Source: an uncultured Sphingomonadaceae bacterium
Lineage (GTDB): Bacteria; Pseudomonadota; Alphaproteobacteria; Sphingomonadales; Sphingomonadaceae
Reading direction: 5' to 3'
Assembly (NCBI GenBank): GCA_947493215.1
Contig: CANLQE010000001.1
Coordinates: 1,737,404-1,801,403 of the forward strand
Length of the DNA: 64,000 bases
Part shown: positions 33,921 to 44,755 of the stretch, piece after piece
Position numbering within the stretch: position 1 is the first letter of the stretch
Layout of the letters: each line of letters starts with the position of its first letter
Notes under the pieces: model-generated
Databases searched by the model: none
Told to the model about the DNA's origin: nothing
The model's input: only the letters and a program-made list of their open reading frames with translations
Translations under genes and position numbers: made by a program

Positions 33921-34940
33921 CTACCTTGGAATGTGGCGGATCGTATCGCCGACCGAGAGACCGATATTGGCAGCAGCATCTTCATCGATCGTCACGCCGC
34001 CATCGGCTTCTCCGATATAGGCATAAGTCGCCTGAAAATCATGCAGCCGCCCGGAGGAAATGATGGACTTCAGTCCCGCTCCAGAAGCCGTGATAGCAGT
34101 TATCTCGTCAGACTTTGAATTTCTGACGCTGCTGACATCATTGGTCTTGGCGATCATCGTCGGGCCACCGTCAAATATATCGATATAGCCGTCATAGGAG
34201 AAATTCTCATTCTCCAGCATCCGCATCGCTGCGCGTCCATTGGGGTGGGGGATGCCGATTGCAGCGCGGGCCGTTTCGCTTAACATCGCCGTATAGATGG
34301 GATGTTTGGGCATCAGGTCCGCGATAAATTGGTTGCCGTGAATAGCGTTGAAATAGTCCGCTTCCTGAAATCCCATGCCGAAGAAACGGCCGGCGAGGCC
34401 GTCCCAGAATGGGGAGCCTCCGGCTTCGTCGATCACGCCGCGCAGCTCTGCAAACAGGCGGTCGCCAAAACGGGGGCGATGTTCCTTGATGAACAGATAG
34501 CGGCTGCGCGCCAAAAGCATCCCAAGCCCGCCAGCGCGCTCACCGGGATGAAGGAATAGACCGCCAACTTCACTCGCCCCTTCCAGGTCAGTCACCAAAG
34601 TCAGCATTTGCGCACTAAACGTCCGGTCCAGTTCCTTGCTCGTCTGTGACAAAGTGCTCAATCGATAGGAATAAAAGGGCCAGCTCTGCCCGACCATCGT
34701 GAACAATTGTGATGTCCCGCGCACCGCGCCGGTTTCAACATTTTCGAGCACCATGACAAAAAGATCATTGCCATGCTCGTCCGTGGTCCGATCAAATGCG
34801 CGCGCAGAACGTCCCAGCTTTTCTGTCAGGCTGTCCTTGTCGGCGGGCAGATTGGTAAAACCACCGCCGGTTAGCTTTGCCATCTCGTATAGATGCTGCA
34901 AATCATCGATCTGCGCAGCTCTTATCCTGAAATTTGTCAT
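33921..34940 (-). CDS. astA: AstA, arginine N-succinyltransferase
   Basis: Acyltransferase of 339 residues that transfers succinyl from succinyl-CoA to arginine, first step of the pathway. Characteristic stretches: IRAAQIDDLQHLYEMAKLTG, GGFTNLPADKDSLTEKL, and EVGGLFLHPGERAGGLGMLL. Only one subunit gene is present, not the aruF/aruG pair of pseudomonads. Its ATG overlaps the stop of the M20 hydrolase gene (ATGA), so the three genes form one operon. Confidence 0.95.
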   Translation of the reverse strand: MTNFRIRAAQIDDLQHLYEMAKLTGGGFTNLPADKDSLTEKLGRSARAFDRTTDEHGNDLFVMVLENVETGAVRGTSQLFTMVGQSWPFYSYRLSTLSQTSKELDRTFSAQMLTLVTDLEGASEVGGLFLHPGERAGGLGMLLARSRYLFIKEHRPRFGDRLFAELRGVIDEAGGSPFWDGLAGRFFGMGFQEADYFNAIHGNQFIADLMPKHPIYTAMLSETARAAIGIPHPNGRAAMRMLENENFSYDGYIDIFDGGPTMIAKTNDVSSVRNSKSDEITAITASGAGLKSIISSGRLHDFQATYAYIGEADGGVTIDEDAAANIGLSVGDTIRHIPR

Positions 34941-36181
34941 AGTCCCCCTTTGGCGGCAATGCGCATGATCGTCAGTGCCGATAGCTGCGTGCGTTCGACA
35001 AGACTGTCCGCGAGCAGAAATTCGTCAGCGCTATGAATAGCGCCGCCGCGCACGCCCATTGTGTCCACTACCGGTACACCGCAAGCGGCAATATTATTGC
35101 CATCACAAACACCGCCAGTGCCGCGCCAGCTAATATCCAGCCCCAAATCCGCGCCGCAGCTTTTGACCAAATGGAACAGCTTTGCCGCTTGCGGATCAAT
35201 CGGTTTGGGTGGGCGGCCAAAACCGCCATGGCAATGCACGTCGAGATCATGCTCGCGGGCAATGCTGCTAACCAGCTTATCCAATATGCTCTGCGCCTCT
35301 TGCTGATCGGCCAGCGCCTTGGGCCGGAAATTGACTCGCAGGATCGCGTGGTCCGGCACGGCATTATTGGGTCCGCCGCCTTCGATTTTGGCCGGGTTAA
35401 CGCTGAGCCCCTCGCGATGCATGGCCTTGAGTTGCAAAGCCATATCAGCCGCAGCGACCAAGGCATTGCGCCCTTCGTCAGGATTGCGACCGGCATGGGC
35501 GCTCTTGCCTGAAAAGATGATCGAAAAATTACCGCTACCGCCGCGTTCCCCGGCCAGAGTGCCATCGGGCAGGGCGGGTTCATAGGTGAGGGCTGCGACC
35601 TTGTCCTTGGCGCATGTCTCGATGAGCGCAGCGGAAGAAGCGGAGCCGACTTCTTCATCGCTGTTGATCATGATGTCATAACCGATGCGGCTGGCCTGTT
35701 CGCTTTGTTCCAGCAATTGCAGCGCGCCGAGCATGACGGATATCCCGCCCTTCATATCGGCAACGCCGGGGCCGTTGAGAACGCCCTCTTCCAGCCATTC
35801 GAGATTCTGGAAATGATGATCGGCCGGGAATACCGTGTCCATATGACCCGTGAGCAATATGCGCACGGGCGCGTCGGGACGGATGGTGCCGAGCAGATGC
35901 CGGCCGCGCTGGACCTGATCGATAGAACCGTTGGGACGCACCGCCTCGACCGGGTCAGGTTCAACCAGCTCTATGTCCCCGGGTAAGACGGCAAAGGCAT
36001 CGGCAAGATATCCGGCAACGGTTTTGAGGCCATCCAGATTGGTCGTTCCGCTGTTGACCTTTGCCCAGTCTTCTGTGCGTTTCAGCAGCGCAATATCATT
36101 CGCTTTTTCGAGCAGGGGCGTTTCTGGCAATGTTTGGATAGTCATCGCAAACTGATAGCATTTGTAATCAATCGCTGTCAC
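34937..36181 (-). CDS. M20-family metallohydrolase in the ast operon
   Basis: Di-zinc hydrolase of 414 residues, carboxypeptidase G2/ArgE type. Zinc ligands appear in LTGHMDTVFPADHH (His, Asp), GPGVADMKGG (Asp), NSDEEVGS (Glu-Glu) and near the end GGAIHSADEFLL (His). The dimerisation insert has FSGKSAHAGRNPDEGRNAL. The GTG at 36181 follows GGAAACAG and is preferred over the ATG at 36145. As it leads an astA-astB operon it may remove the succinyl group from succinylglutamate in place of AstE, but this is inference; family members act on many N-acylated amino acids. astC, astD and astE are not in the window. Confidence 0.85.
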   Translation of the reverse strand: MTAIDYKCYQFAMTIQTLPETPLLEKANDIALLKRTEDWAKVNSGTTNLDGLKTVAGYLADAFAVLPGDIELVEPDPVEAVRPNGSIDQVQRGRHLLGTIRPDAPVRILLTGHMDTVFPADHHFQNLEWLEEGVLNGPGVADMKGGISVMLGALQLLEQSEQASRIGYDIMINSDEEVGSASSAALIETCAKDKVAALTYEPALPDGTLAGERGGSGNFSIIFSGKSAHAGRNPDEGRNALVAAADMALQLKAMHREGLSVNPAKIEGGGPNNAVPDHAILRVNFRPKALADQQEAQSILDKLVSSIAREHDLDVHCHGGFGRPPKPIDPQAAKLFHLVKSCGADLGLDISWRGTGGVCDGNNIAACGVPVVDTMGVRGGAIHSADEFLLADSLVERTQLSALTIMRIAAKGGL

Positions 36182-36215
36182 CTGTTTCCGACAGCCTTGG
36201 AAAACAACTTCTGGA

Positions 36216-36638
36216 TCAGTATCGGGCGTCTGCGATCAGCGCGTTGACCCCTTGATGGATTTCTTCCCAAAGTTCGCGCTCGTCCTGCTTCGCTGTGGGG
36301 ATGGTTGCGGTGATCACATGGGTTGCGGCATCAACCAGCCCGGTGAACCAGTCGCTGTCGACATGCAATGTCTCCTCATGATGCGGCACGGTGCTGCCAA
36401 ACATGACGCGGATTTCCTGCGGGCGGTCGAGCCAGTTCATCAGGCAATAGACAACACTTTCCACCATTTCCGCTTCGAGTTTGACCGTATTTCCCAAACC
36501 ATGTTCGCGAAAAGATGCCCGGGCGCCGGGATGGACGGCATAATAGCGCTCCATCACCGGATCGGTAATATCGCCCAGCGCATCTGCCGCACGCTCCAGA
36601 CTGGTTTCCAGCAGGGTCATTTTTGCATTCAAGTCCAT
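36216..36638 (-). CDS. Conserved-looking helical protein, function unknown
   Basis: Protein of 140 residues, predicted almost all helix. It has one Cys and several His in a middle stretch (FGSTVPHHEETLHVDSDWF). The pattern YYAVHPGARASFREHGLG followed by helices vaguely recalls globin-fold sensors, but I cannot confirm a haem ligand. It lies 34 bases upstream of the M20 gene on the same strand and may lead the ast operon. No ribosome-binding site is strong; an ATG at codon 7 is an alternative start. Confidence 0.65.
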   Translation of the reverse strand: MDLNAKMTLLETSLERAADALGDITDPVMERYYAVHPGARASFREHGLGNTVKLEAEMVESVVYCLMNWLDRPQEIRVMFGSTVPHHEETLHVDSDWFTGLVDAATHVITATIPTAKQDERELWEEIHQGVNALIADARY

Positions 36639-36813
36639 TGCAGACGATTTTGAACCATCCCCGCACGATCATCAAGGAATTGATTTCCTGCATTTACAAA
36701 AACGGCATCAACAGCCATAGGATGCGACCGATTCCTCCCCGGATTATCTGCTTTCACGCTCAGGCAATGATGTCGGGGCGTGTTATGTTTTTTATGAATA
36801 AGAGGAACTATCC

Positions 36814-38919
36814 ATGTCCGAATATGTCCGTCAAAACGGTGTCCAGATTGCTCAGCAGCTGTTCGATTTTGTCAATGATCGCGCTTTGTCTGGTACGGGT
36901 GTGGATCAGGATCAATTCTGGTCTGGCTTTGCAGATCTTCTGGGCAAATTTGCGCCGCGCAATGCAGAGCTATTGGCCAAACGGGAAAAACTGCAATCGC
37001 AAATTGATGAATGGCATATCGCTAACAAGGGCAAGCCAATGGATCAGGCGGCGTATCAGGCGTTTCTCAAAGAGATCGGCTATCTGGTTGATGAACCAGC
37101 GCCATTTGCCATCACCACGGAAAATGTTGATCCGGAAATCGCGACCATGGCAGGGCCACAGCTGGTGGTGCCATCGTTGAATGACCGGTTTGTGCTCAAT
37201 GCGGCCAATGCGCGCTGGGGCAGCCTCTATGATGCCTTTTACGGCACGGATGCTCTGGATGCAGCGCCAGCCCAACCGGGTGGCTATGATCCGGTGCGCG
37301 GCGCGGCGGTGATCAAGGCGGCAAAGGCCTTTCTGGACGAGACCTTCCCCTTGGCGTCAGGGTCGTGGACCGACTATCAGGGCGGCACCCCGGCACTGTC
37401 AGACGCTTCGCAACTGGTTGGCCGCAATGGCGACTCTCTGCTGCTCAAGCATAACGGGCTGCATGTCGAAGTGGTTATCAATGCCACTCATCCCATCGGC
37501 AAAGACGATCCGGCCCATATTGCGGATGTACTGATGGAAGCGGCACTAACGACGATTATCGATATGGAAGATTCTGTCGCGGCCGTCGATGCCGAAGACA
37601 AAGTACTGGCCTATACCAACTGGCTTGGCCTGATGCGCGGGGATCTCGCGGCCAAATTTATGAAGGGTGGCAAAGAAGCCGAACGTCGCGCCAATCCTGA
37701 CCGCGTTTATGAGGATTTGGAGGGCGGTTCCTTCACCCTGCACGGACGCAGTCTGATGTTTGTTCGCAATGTCGGGCATTTGATGACCAATCCGGCGGTC
37801 TTGCGGGCTGACGGATCGGAAGCACCGGAAGGCTTGCTCGATGGCGTGTTTACCAGCCTGATTGCGATGCATGATCTCAAAGGCTTGGGCGATTTGCGCA
37901 ACAGCAAGGCCGGGTCCATCTATATTGTGAAACCGAAAATGCATGGGCCGGAAGAATGTGCGTTCACCAACGATCTGTTTGACGCTGTTGAAGACCTGCT
38001 GGGTCTTGCCCGCAATACCATCAAAGTCGGCGTGATGGACGAAGAGCGCCGGACCTCTGCCAATCTCGCGGCCTGCATCCATGCTGTGAAAGATCGGATC
38101 GTATTTATCAACACGGGTTTCCTCGACCGCACTGGGGATGAAATTCATACCAGCATGCAGGGCGGGGCGATGGTCGCCAAGGCTGATATGAAATCCAGTG
38201 ATTGGATACAATCCTATGAAGCGCGCAATGTCGCCATCGGTTTAGCTTGCGGCATGTCCGGCAAGGCGCAAATCGGTAAAGGCATGTGGGCGGCGCCTGA
38301 CATGATGGCCGACATGATGGAGCAGAAAATCGGCCACCCGATGACGGGCGCGAATACCGCATGGGTGCCTAGCCCGACGGCGGCAACGCTGCACGCTATT
38401 CACTATCACCGGCTGGACGTGTTCGCGCGTCAGAAGGAAGTGGCAGATGATGGTATTCCAGCACTCGATAAGTTGCTCACCATTCCTTTGGCAGAAGGCC
38501 ATAACTGGTCAGCCGAGGAAATTGAGCGCGAGCTCGACAATAATGCGCAGGGCATTTTGGGCTATGTGGTGCGCTGGGTTGACCAAGGCATCGGCTGTTC
38601 CAAAGTTCCGGATATTCATGATGTCGGTTTGATGGAGGATCGCGCGACTTTGCGGATTTCTTCTCAGCATATGGCCAATTGGATGCTGCACGGTGTGTGT
38701 TCGGCAGAACAGGTTGATGCGGCCCTGTTGCGTATGGCGGCCAAGGTGGATGGGCAAAATGCCGGCGATCCGCTCTATCGTCCGATGGCGAGCGATCCAG
38801 CGAGCAGTCTGGCGTTTCAGGCGGCGCGCGATCTGGTGTTCAAAGGCGTCGAACAGCCGAGTGGCTATACCGAGCCATTGCTCCACGCCTATCGCCGGAA
38901 GTTAAAGGCCACTGGCTGA
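36814..38919 (+). CDS. glcB: Malate synthase G
   Basis: Enzyme of 701 residues, close to the ~720 of the G isoform. It condenses glyoxylate and acetyl-CoA to malate. Landmarks are [19 protein letters not shown] (metal-site Glu/Asp region), [49 protein letters not shown] and the catalytic end part [32 protein letters not shown] before the ATG gives a good start. No isocitrate lyase or glycolate oxidase gene is nearby, so its carbon source is not evident. Confidence 0.97.
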   Translation: MSEYVRQNGVQIAQQLFDFVNDRALSGTGVDQDQFWSGFADLLGKFAPRNAELLAKREKLQSQIDEWHIANKGKPMDQAAYQAFLKEIGYLVDEPAPFAITTENVDPEIATMAGPQLVVPSLNDRFVLNAANARWGSLYDAFYGTDALDAAPAQPGGYDPVRGAAVIKAAKAFLDETFPLASGSWTDYQGGTPALSDASQLVGRNGDSLLLKHNGLHVEVVINATHPIGKDDPAHIADVLMEAALTTIIDMEDSVAAVDAEDKVLAYTNWLGLMRGDLAAKFMKGGKEAERRANPDRVYEDLEGGSFTLHGRSLMFVRNVGHLMTNPAVLRADGSEAPEGLLDGVFTSLIAMHDLKGLGDLRNSKAGSIYIVKPKMHGPEECAFTNDLFDAVEDLLGLARNTIKVGVMDEERRTSANLAACIHAVKDRIVFINTGFLDRTGDEIHTSMQGGAMVAKADMKSSDWIQSYEARNVAIGLACGMSGKAQIGKGMWAAPDMMADMMEQKIGHPMTGANTAWVPSPTAATLHAIHYHRLDVFARQKEVADDGIPALDKLLTIPLAEGHNWSAEEIERELDNNAQGILGYVVRWVDQGIGCSKVPDIHDVGLMEDRATLRISSQHMANWMLHGVCSAEQVDAALLRMAAKVDGQNAGDPLYRPMASDPASSLAFQAARDLVFKGVEQPSGYTEPLLHAYRRKLKATG

Positions 38920-38938
38920 ATTTTACAGCCTGATCGCG

Positions 38939-39772
38939 TTATTTTGAAAGAAACCGCGCCAGCGCGACAAATTCTTCGACGCTCACCGTTTCCGGTCGCC
39001 GCGCCCCATCAATTCCGGTATCGACTAACGCATCCAGTCCGCCGGGCAGGCCTTTCAAACTTTGCCGCAGCATTTTGCGGCGTTGGCTAAACGCGGTCTG
39101 GGTGAGTTTTGCCAATATGCCCGGATCAACGCCTTCGGGTTGGGCTTTGGGTTTCAGGTGCACAATCGCCGACATCACCTTGGGCGGCGGCGTAAAGGCG
39201 GAGCGATGGACCGACATGGCGAGCTTGGCCTCACAACGCCATTGCGCCAGAATCGAAAGCCTGCCGTATGTGCCAGATCCCTCTTTGGCGACGATCCGGT
39301 CTGCCACTTCACGCTGAAACATGAGCGTTAGCGATTGCCATGCAGGCGGCCAACTAGGGTTAGAGAGCCACTTGATCAGCAAAGCCGAACCAACATTATA
39401 GGGCAGGTTGGAAACGATGTGAAAAGGGGTGTCGAATAGCGCGGCCAAATCGATTTTGAGGGCATCTGCGTTGATAATTGTAAGCTGACCCGGAAAATGA
39501 TCGGACAGGTCCGCCAAAGCGGGCAGGCATCGTTCGTCCCGTTCGACGGCCGTAACTTTCGCGCCGGCTTGCAGCAACGCCTGGGTCAATCCGCCGGGGC
39601 CGGGGCCGACCTCAAAAACATGGTTATCTTGTAAGTCACCGGGAACCGCCGCAATGCGAGACAATAGTTGGGTATCGAGCAAAAAATTTTGACCAAGCGC
39701 CTTGTTGGCGGTCAGGCCGTACTTTTTTATTACCTCCCGCAACGGGGGCAGGGGCGGCGATGGCTCGCTCAA
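38939..39772 (-). CDS. rsmA: RsmA (KsgA), 16S rRNA dimethyladenosine transferase
   Basis: Methyltransferase of 277 residues that dimethylates two adjacent adenines near the 3' end of 16S rRNA. Motifs: [13 protein letters not shown] site [31 protein letters not shown], and the catalytic [14 protein letters not shown]. Last gene of the lptD-surA-pdxA-rsmA operon; it overlaps pdxA by four bases. Confidence 0.97.
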   Translation of the reverse strand: MSEPSPPLPPLREVIKKYGLTANKALGQNFLLDTQLLSRIAAVPGDLQDNHVFEVGPGPGGLTQALLQAGAKVTAVERDERCLPALADLSDHFPGQLTIINADALKIDLAALFDTPFHIVSNLPYNVGSALLIKWLSNPSWPPAWQSLTLMFQREVADRIVAKEGSGTYGRLSILAQWRCEAKLAMSVHRSAFTPPPKVMSAIVHLKPKAQPEGVDPGILAKLTQTAFSQRRKMLRQSLKGLPGGLDALVDTGIDGARRPETVSVEEFVALARFLSK

Positions 39773-40794
39773 AGGTCGTATTTTTCGCGGTTGGATACGG
39801 CGGTTTCCGCCATCTGAATCGCCGCAATCATGGACCGTGGGTCGGCAATGCCTTGTCCTGCGATACCAAATGCTGTGCCATGATCGGGCGAAGTCCGAAC
39901 GATCGGAAGGCCCAGTGTCATGTTAACGCCATCAAAAAAGTGCAGTGTTTTTAAAGGGATCAGTGCTTGATCATGATAGGGGCATAAGGCGACATCATAT
40001 TGCGCCCGGGCCTCTTCATGGAACATCGTGTCAGCCGGCAACGGGCCAGTAACATCAAAGCCTTGTTGTGAAAGCTCTTCAATCGCCGGCCGCATGACGA
40101 GATTTTCTTCCTTCCCCAAATTGCCATTTTCCCCGGCGTGGGGATTAAGGCCGGCAATAGCGATCCGAGGGTTCTCGACTCCGAAATTGCGGATCATCGC
40201 TTTATGCGCGGCTTTGGTACGGGCGATAATCAGTGGCTTGGTGAGCTGCGCAGGGACATCTTTTAAAGCAATATGGGTGGTCATGGGTATGACTCGCAAA
40301 GATGGGCCAGCCAGCATCATCACAGCATTTTCGCGCGCTATACCGCACCGTTCCGAAACAAATTCCGTTTGCCCGGGATAGCGGAAGCCTACCTTATACA
40401 GTTGGGACTTGGATATGGGAGCTGTAATAACGGCGGCGGCATCTCCGGACCGGGCAAGACCACAAGCTATTTCCAGCGCGTGCAGGGCGCACTGCGCTCC
40501 ATCAAGGCTTGGTTTGCCCGGTACCGTGGTCTCGCCACTATGGATATGAAAGACAGGCAATGCCGTATCGAAATGATCGTGGGCCTCTGCAGGGTCCGAT
40601 ATTTTTGCAATCGGAATACCGCCCAATCCATTGCCGCCGGCGGCCTTGAAATCTTCAAAATTTCCGACGACAAAAAACGGCCTCAAACCAAGTTTTTCTC
40701 GTTCAGACCAACTTTTGCAGACAATCTCGGGACCAATTCCGGCCGGATCACCGCAAGATAGGGCAAAGGGTTTTATCACCCTCCCATCCATCAA
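39769..40794 (-). CDS. pdxA: PdxA, 4-hydroxythreonine-4-phosphate dehydrogenase
   Basis: Enzyme of 341 residues in the DXP-dependent pyridoxal phosphate pathway; oxidises 4-phospho-hydroxythreonine with NAD. Landmarks are [13 protein letters not shown] at the start, [35 protein letters not shown], and the metal-binding His in NPHAGENG and [12 protein letters not shown]. It overlaps surA upstream and rsmA downstream by four bases each, indicating tight coupling. Confidence 0.96.
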   Translation of the reverse strand: MMDGRVIKPFALSCGDPAGIGPEIVCKSWSEREKLGLRPFFVVGNFEDFKAAGGNGLGGIPIAKISDPAEAHDHFDTALPVFHIHSGETTVPGKPSLDGAQCALHALEIACGLARSGDAAAVITAPISKSQLYKVGFRYPGQTEFVSERCGIARENAVMMLAGPSLRVIPMTTHIALKDVPAQLTKPLIIARTKAAHKAMIRNFGVENPRIAIAGLNPHAGENGNLGKEENLVMRPAIEELSQQGFDVTGPLPADTMFHEEARAQYDVALCPYHDQALIPLKTLHFFDGVNMTLGLPIVRTSPDHGTAFGIAGQGIADPRSMIAAIQMAETAVSNREKYDL

Positions 40795-42155
40795 TTATAG
40801 TCGATAATAGCGTCGCGACGAAGATCGCGCAGATAGATTTGCGCACGTTTATTGACCCGTTCATTTTCCAGGTCCGACATGATCTGGTCGAAAGATGGTG
40901 CCGATGCCGTTTGTGGATCATCACGGCCGCACAGGATTAAAACACGCACGCCATCAGCTACGGAACCGAAGGGTTGGCTGGCTTGTCCGATAGGCAAGTC
41001 GACGATGGTGTTTTGCAGCGGACCCGGCAAGTCTTTCAGGCGAACCTGATCATTATCGACAATCGCTGCACCGATGTTGGAGGCGATTTCATTCGCCGCA
41101 CCACAGCCTTTGATATTTTGGGTGGCCGTCGCAAATTCTGCTGCGCGGGCAGTTGCTTGCGCCTCGGTTGTCCCTGGTGGGAAACCGATCGATAATTGTT
41201 TCAGACTGAGTACAGCATTGCGCGGATCAGCAGTCAAAATCTGGCGCTGATCTATGAGATACAGTATTGAAAACCCACCAGGCACCTGAACCGGTCCTAC
41301 AACCTGACCGATCTGCATCTGCGCAGCCGCTTCGGCAAGAGACTGTGGCAGCTGTCCGGGACGGACCCAGCCCAGATCACCACCTGTGACTGCGGTTGAG
41401 GCTTCAGAAAACTGTCGTGCATAGGCCACGAACGAGCCGCCTTGGCGGATTTGGTCCAATATCTGCCGCATGTTAGCGGCGACCTGTTCTGCGGCTTCCG
41501 GCGCGGCGGACATGTAAATCTCGCCAATGCGATATTCGGTGGTGCCTTTGGACGCGTTCAATCGCTCGATAATGGAATTCACCTCTTCGTCACCCACGTT
41601 GATGAAGGGTTGAATATTGCGACGAAGCAGGCGGCTCCAAGCCAGTTCGCCCTTAATTTGGCGCTTCAGAGTATCCGTCGATGACCCTTTGGAACGCAGA
41701 TAAGCGTCAAAGGCGCTAATATCCTGCTTGAAATTCTGTTGGGCGACCTGATTAAAAGTCTGTTGAATTTCGGCGGCTGATATCGTGATTTCGTTCGCTT
41801 CAGCTTCTTGTATCTGCAGCGTTTCGTCGATCAAATTCCGCAACACTTGTAGTCGCAAACGGTTTTTTTCTTCTTCGGCAACTGTACCGCCGTTGGCGGC
41901 AACGATCAGAGCCAGTCGATGCCCGACATCTGTTCCCGTTATAATGTCGCCGTTGACCAAAGCGGTTGCGCGCCGGACGTTGGGATCGTTCTTCCCAAAA
42001 ATGGTAAGCTGCTCGGGAATATTAAGGCCCGCTTGGGGAACCGAATTGTCCGAAACTGTCTGGCTGGTTGATGGTGTTGCAGCGAACAAAGCGGCGGTTG
42101 CAGCAATCGCAAATTTCGCGTGTCTGCTAGATATTCCTGTACGCATAAAATTCAT
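40791..42155 (-). CDS. surA: SurA-like periplasmic chaperone/peptidyl-prolyl isomerase
   Basis: Protein of 454 residues from the ATG at 42155 (MNFMRTGIS); the ATG at 42146 is equally possible. The signal peptide (AIAATAALFAATPSTSQ) is followed by a SurA N-terminal domain (ATALVNGDIITGTDVGHRLA) and a parvulin domain near 245-340 with AYARQFSEAST, GGDLGWVRPGQLPQSL and the strand VPGGFSILYLIDQR. It helps outer-membrane proteins such as LptD, whose gene lies upstream in the operon. Confidence 0.92.
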   Translation of the reverse strand: MNFMRTGISSRHAKFAIAATAALFAATPSTSQTVSDNSVPQAGLNIPEQLTIFGKNDPNVRRATALVNGDIITGTDVGHRLALIVAANGGTVAEEEKNRLRLQVLRNLIDETLQIQEAEANEITISAAEIQQTFNQVAQQNFKQDISAFDAYLRSKGSSTDTLKRQIKGELAWSRLLRRNIQPFINVGDEEVNSIIERLNASKGTTEYRIGEIYMSAAPEAAEQVAANMRQILDQIRQGGSFVAYARQFSEASTAVTGGDLGWVRPGQLPQSLAEAAAQMQIGQVVGPVQVPGGFSILYLIDQRQILTADPRNAVLSLKQLSIGFPPGTTEAQATARAAEFATATQNIKGCGAANEIASNIGAAIVDNDQVRLKDLPGPLQNTIVDLPIGQASQPFGSVADGVRVLILCGRDDPQTASAPSFDQIMSDLENERVNKRAQIYLRDLRRDAIIDYN

Positions 42156-42254
42156 TTTTCGTTTCTTTTCAAACTCTAAGAACATATTGGGTTCAATGAA
42201 TATCAAAATTCGGCTGAACCTAATATGAGCAATCAAACATCATTACCAAATGCC

Positions 42255-44492
42255 TTACACACCCAAATTGCGTAAGGCCAGCCGGAACAGGAAAGTGCTG
42301 CCGCGCTGGTCATCACCGCTGTCGTCATAATCATAGCGCCACGTCACGCCGAGTGACAAACAGCCATCGTCATAGGCGACACCAATGCGATGTCGGACTG
42401 GTTCAAATCCGTCAGCTGAGGATAGAGGATCTTCCTGTTCATCGGTGAGGTCGATAATCGCAGAGCCGAAAACGGACCAATATTTATCAATTTGATAGCG
42501 CCCGCCGACGCGAACTTCTTCGCGGTCGCTGAGATCTTCAAGTCCTTCTCCGATATCGCGATTGAGCCGCAAATAACCGATTTGCGCATAGGTGTTTTTC
42601 GATCCCAATGTCGCATCGATCTCGTTGCGGCGAACCGCTAGATTATCTTTATCGAGCCGATAGCGATGCGTAAATTTTACGATATCCTTGAACCGCACTT
42701 CTGTCCGCCCGACAACATCGGAAAACCGCTCCGACAGGCCGGTTCCTTCGGGAACAATATTGCTCTTATTAGCTAGCCTGTAGCTTTGACCAACGATGGC
42801 ATCGACCCGCAAATTAGGGCGATTGAGGTTCCATTCCAATCCATAAGTCGCCCGAACATTATCTTCATAGCGATCAAAGCCGGGAAAACGGTTCAATGCA
42901 AAAAGGTTTGTGTCTTCCAAATCGACAGAACGAGAGTCTTCATTGGGAACAGAGAGATTTGATATCGCCGGTGTTGCCACGACCTGAAAGCGCGGCGTCA
43001 AGGTTTGGGTGCCACCAAAGGCTTCGCCAATAAACGGCCATTTTATATCAACTGCAGCCGTCACAATTCCGCGCGCTTGCCAACCCGATTCACCGCGATA
43101 AATAGCGGTATCGTTGAGGGCGTTGTCTTCGCTATTATAAACATCGCCCCGGGCAAAGCCTGTTAGCGTGATTTCCTGACCCATGGCCGTTAGTTTTCGT
43201 AAATCCCAGCGTGCGGATGCAAAAGCGCGTTGGGTATCCTGACCTTCTGAGCGCCCAATGGCGAGGCTGTTAAACTGAATTTGTGTCTTGCCGCCCAATA
43301 TCGGTTCTGCAAAGCGTTTGCGATAATCAACCACGGGCAGGGCGACCGGAACCCGGTTTTGTGGATCGCCTGCGCGCAAAGTTTGAAAGGCCCATCCGGC
43401 TAAAGAAAAATAACTGCTATCGTCTATCCGTTCGACATTGATGGTCGATCGCAGGCTATCATCGTCACTAATATCGTAGCGGCGCAGAAAGGTACGGTCG
43501 GAAACAAGGCGAGCGGATTGCGATATGCTCCAGTTCTCGTCGAGTATGAAACGACCGCTTGTTGCAAAATATCCTCTGAAATCTCTTTCTGAGTCCGGCA
43601 ACGGTCCTCCTGCACCGGTCGGAATCCGCGAACCATAGGTTGCATAGCCGGTGAGCTGGAAAGCGCCTTTTTCACTGAGATTTCTATATGTCCCGCTGAC
43701 CAACGGTGCCACCTCGGTAAACACCTGAGTGGTTATTGTGGCATCTTCATTGGGGGCGAGGCTGAAATAATAAGGCAGTGAAACCGCGACTCCGTTTGTC
43801 GAATCAAACCGCAGGTTGGGTACCAAAATACCGCTACGGTTTTCGAAGCTGACGGGGTGTGACAGGCCGGGCAAGGGGATGACCGGCAGGCCGAATATTT
43901 CTATCCGCGCGCCATCATAGCTGACGCGCTTTTTGATCGGATCATAGCGAACTTTAACGGCCTTAATCTGCCAGCTAGGATTTTTTGGGCAACCCTCTTC
44001 CGTCGTCACGGCACAGGCTGTGTAGGCGGCATTGTCAAGGGTCAGCGAGCCATCTGCAAACCGTTCACCTTTCAGTGCGGCTAAACGGCTGCCATCATCA
44101 AGCACCAGCAGCAGGTTGTCGACAATTCCGTCACGCAAGCTATCGGTTAGAACGATATTGTCGCCATAGGCCGTGTCGCCATCCGGGCTTATCGAGCGAA
44201 TATTGCCTTCCGCACGCACAATGCCGGTTTTCCGATCCCAGGTCACCTGATCAGAGCGCAGCTTGTAGCCGTCCCGGTCTAACTCGACATTGCCCTTTGC
44301 GGTGACGACATCATTTTCAAAATCATAATCGATGCTGTCCGCGCTAAACTCAATTTCTTCGGATGTCGCAGGTAGCGGCGGCGCTGCCTCTTTAGCTACA
44401 GATGTGGGATTGTCCGCTCCCGTTTGCGCAGCAACGGTTTGTGGAACGGCGAACGGAAGAGCCAGTGCAATCAATGCGATTGAAGATTTCAT
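42255..44492 (-). CDS. lptD: LptD, LPS-assembly outer-membrane protein
   Basis: Protein of 745 residues. The ATG at 44492 begins a clean signal peptide (MKSSIALIALALPFAVPQ); the frame runs 63 codons farther upstream but without signal features. The N-terminal OstA/LptA-like domain (about 45-150) has DFENDVVTAKGNVELDRDGY, and the rest is a 26-strand-type beta barrel. Cysteines are present near residue 150 (TACAVTTEEGCPKNP) and near the end (YDDGCLSLGVTWRY), placed to form the disulphides of LptD. It inserts LPS into the outer leaflet with LptE. Confidence 0.94.
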   Translation of the reverse strand: MKSSIALIALALPFAVPQTVAAQTGADNPTSVAKEAAPPLPATSEEIEFSADSIDYDFENDVVTAKGNVELDRDGYKLRSDQVTWDRKTGIVRAEGNIRSISPDGDTAYGDNIVLTDSLRDGIVDNLLLVLDDGSRLAALKGERFADGSLTLDNAAYTACAVTTEEGCPKNPSWQIKAVKVRYDPIKKRVSYDGARIEIFGLPVIPLPGLSHPVSFENRSGILVPNLRFDSTNGVAVSLPYYFSLAPNEDATITTQVFTEVAPLVSGTYRNLSEKGAFQLTGYATYGSRIPTGAGGPLPDSERDFRGYFATSGRFILDENWSISQSARLVSDRTFLRRYDISDDDSLRSTINVERIDDSSYFSLAGWAFQTLRAGDPQNRVPVALPVVDYRKRFAEPILGGKTQIQFNSLAIGRSEGQDTQRAFASARWDLRKLTAMGQEITLTGFARGDVYNSEDNALNDTAIYRGESGWQARGIVTAAVDIKWPFIGEAFGGTQTLTPRFQVVATPAISNLSVPNEDSRSVDLEDTNLFALNRFPGFDRYEDNVRATYGLEWNLNRPNLRVDAIVGQSYRLANKSNIVPEGTGLSERFSDVVGRTEVRFKDIVKFTHRYRLDKDNLAVRRNEIDATLGSKNTYAQIGYLRLNRDIGEGLEDLSDREEVRVGGRYQIDKYWSVFGSAIIDLTDEQEDPLSSADGFEPVRHRIGVAYDDGCLSLGVTWRYDYDDSGDDQRGSTFLFRLALRNLGV

Positions 44493-44755
44493 CGACGAGA
44501 TTAACCTACCTTTGACCCCATGAGATATTGGCGCTGTTTCTTTTGCCGCCAACCCGATCACCGCCCTATTGCACCAGATCGCGTTCGCTGCAAATTTTCT
44601 GTTGTAGATTTTTGGCAATGTCCCAATTCGATTGTTAACCGGAGTGAAATGATGATTGCAAAGACAGTGCCAATCTTTCATTGATCCACCCTGAACAGAA
44701 GATCAGATATCCGCGATTTTGATGCGGCTGATCCATTGATAAGGACGCTTTACTC

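Noticed and set aside
44505-44525. CtrA-like box before lptD (TTAA-N7-TTGA)
   Set aside because: One mismatch in an eight-base motif is expected by chance many times in 64 kb.
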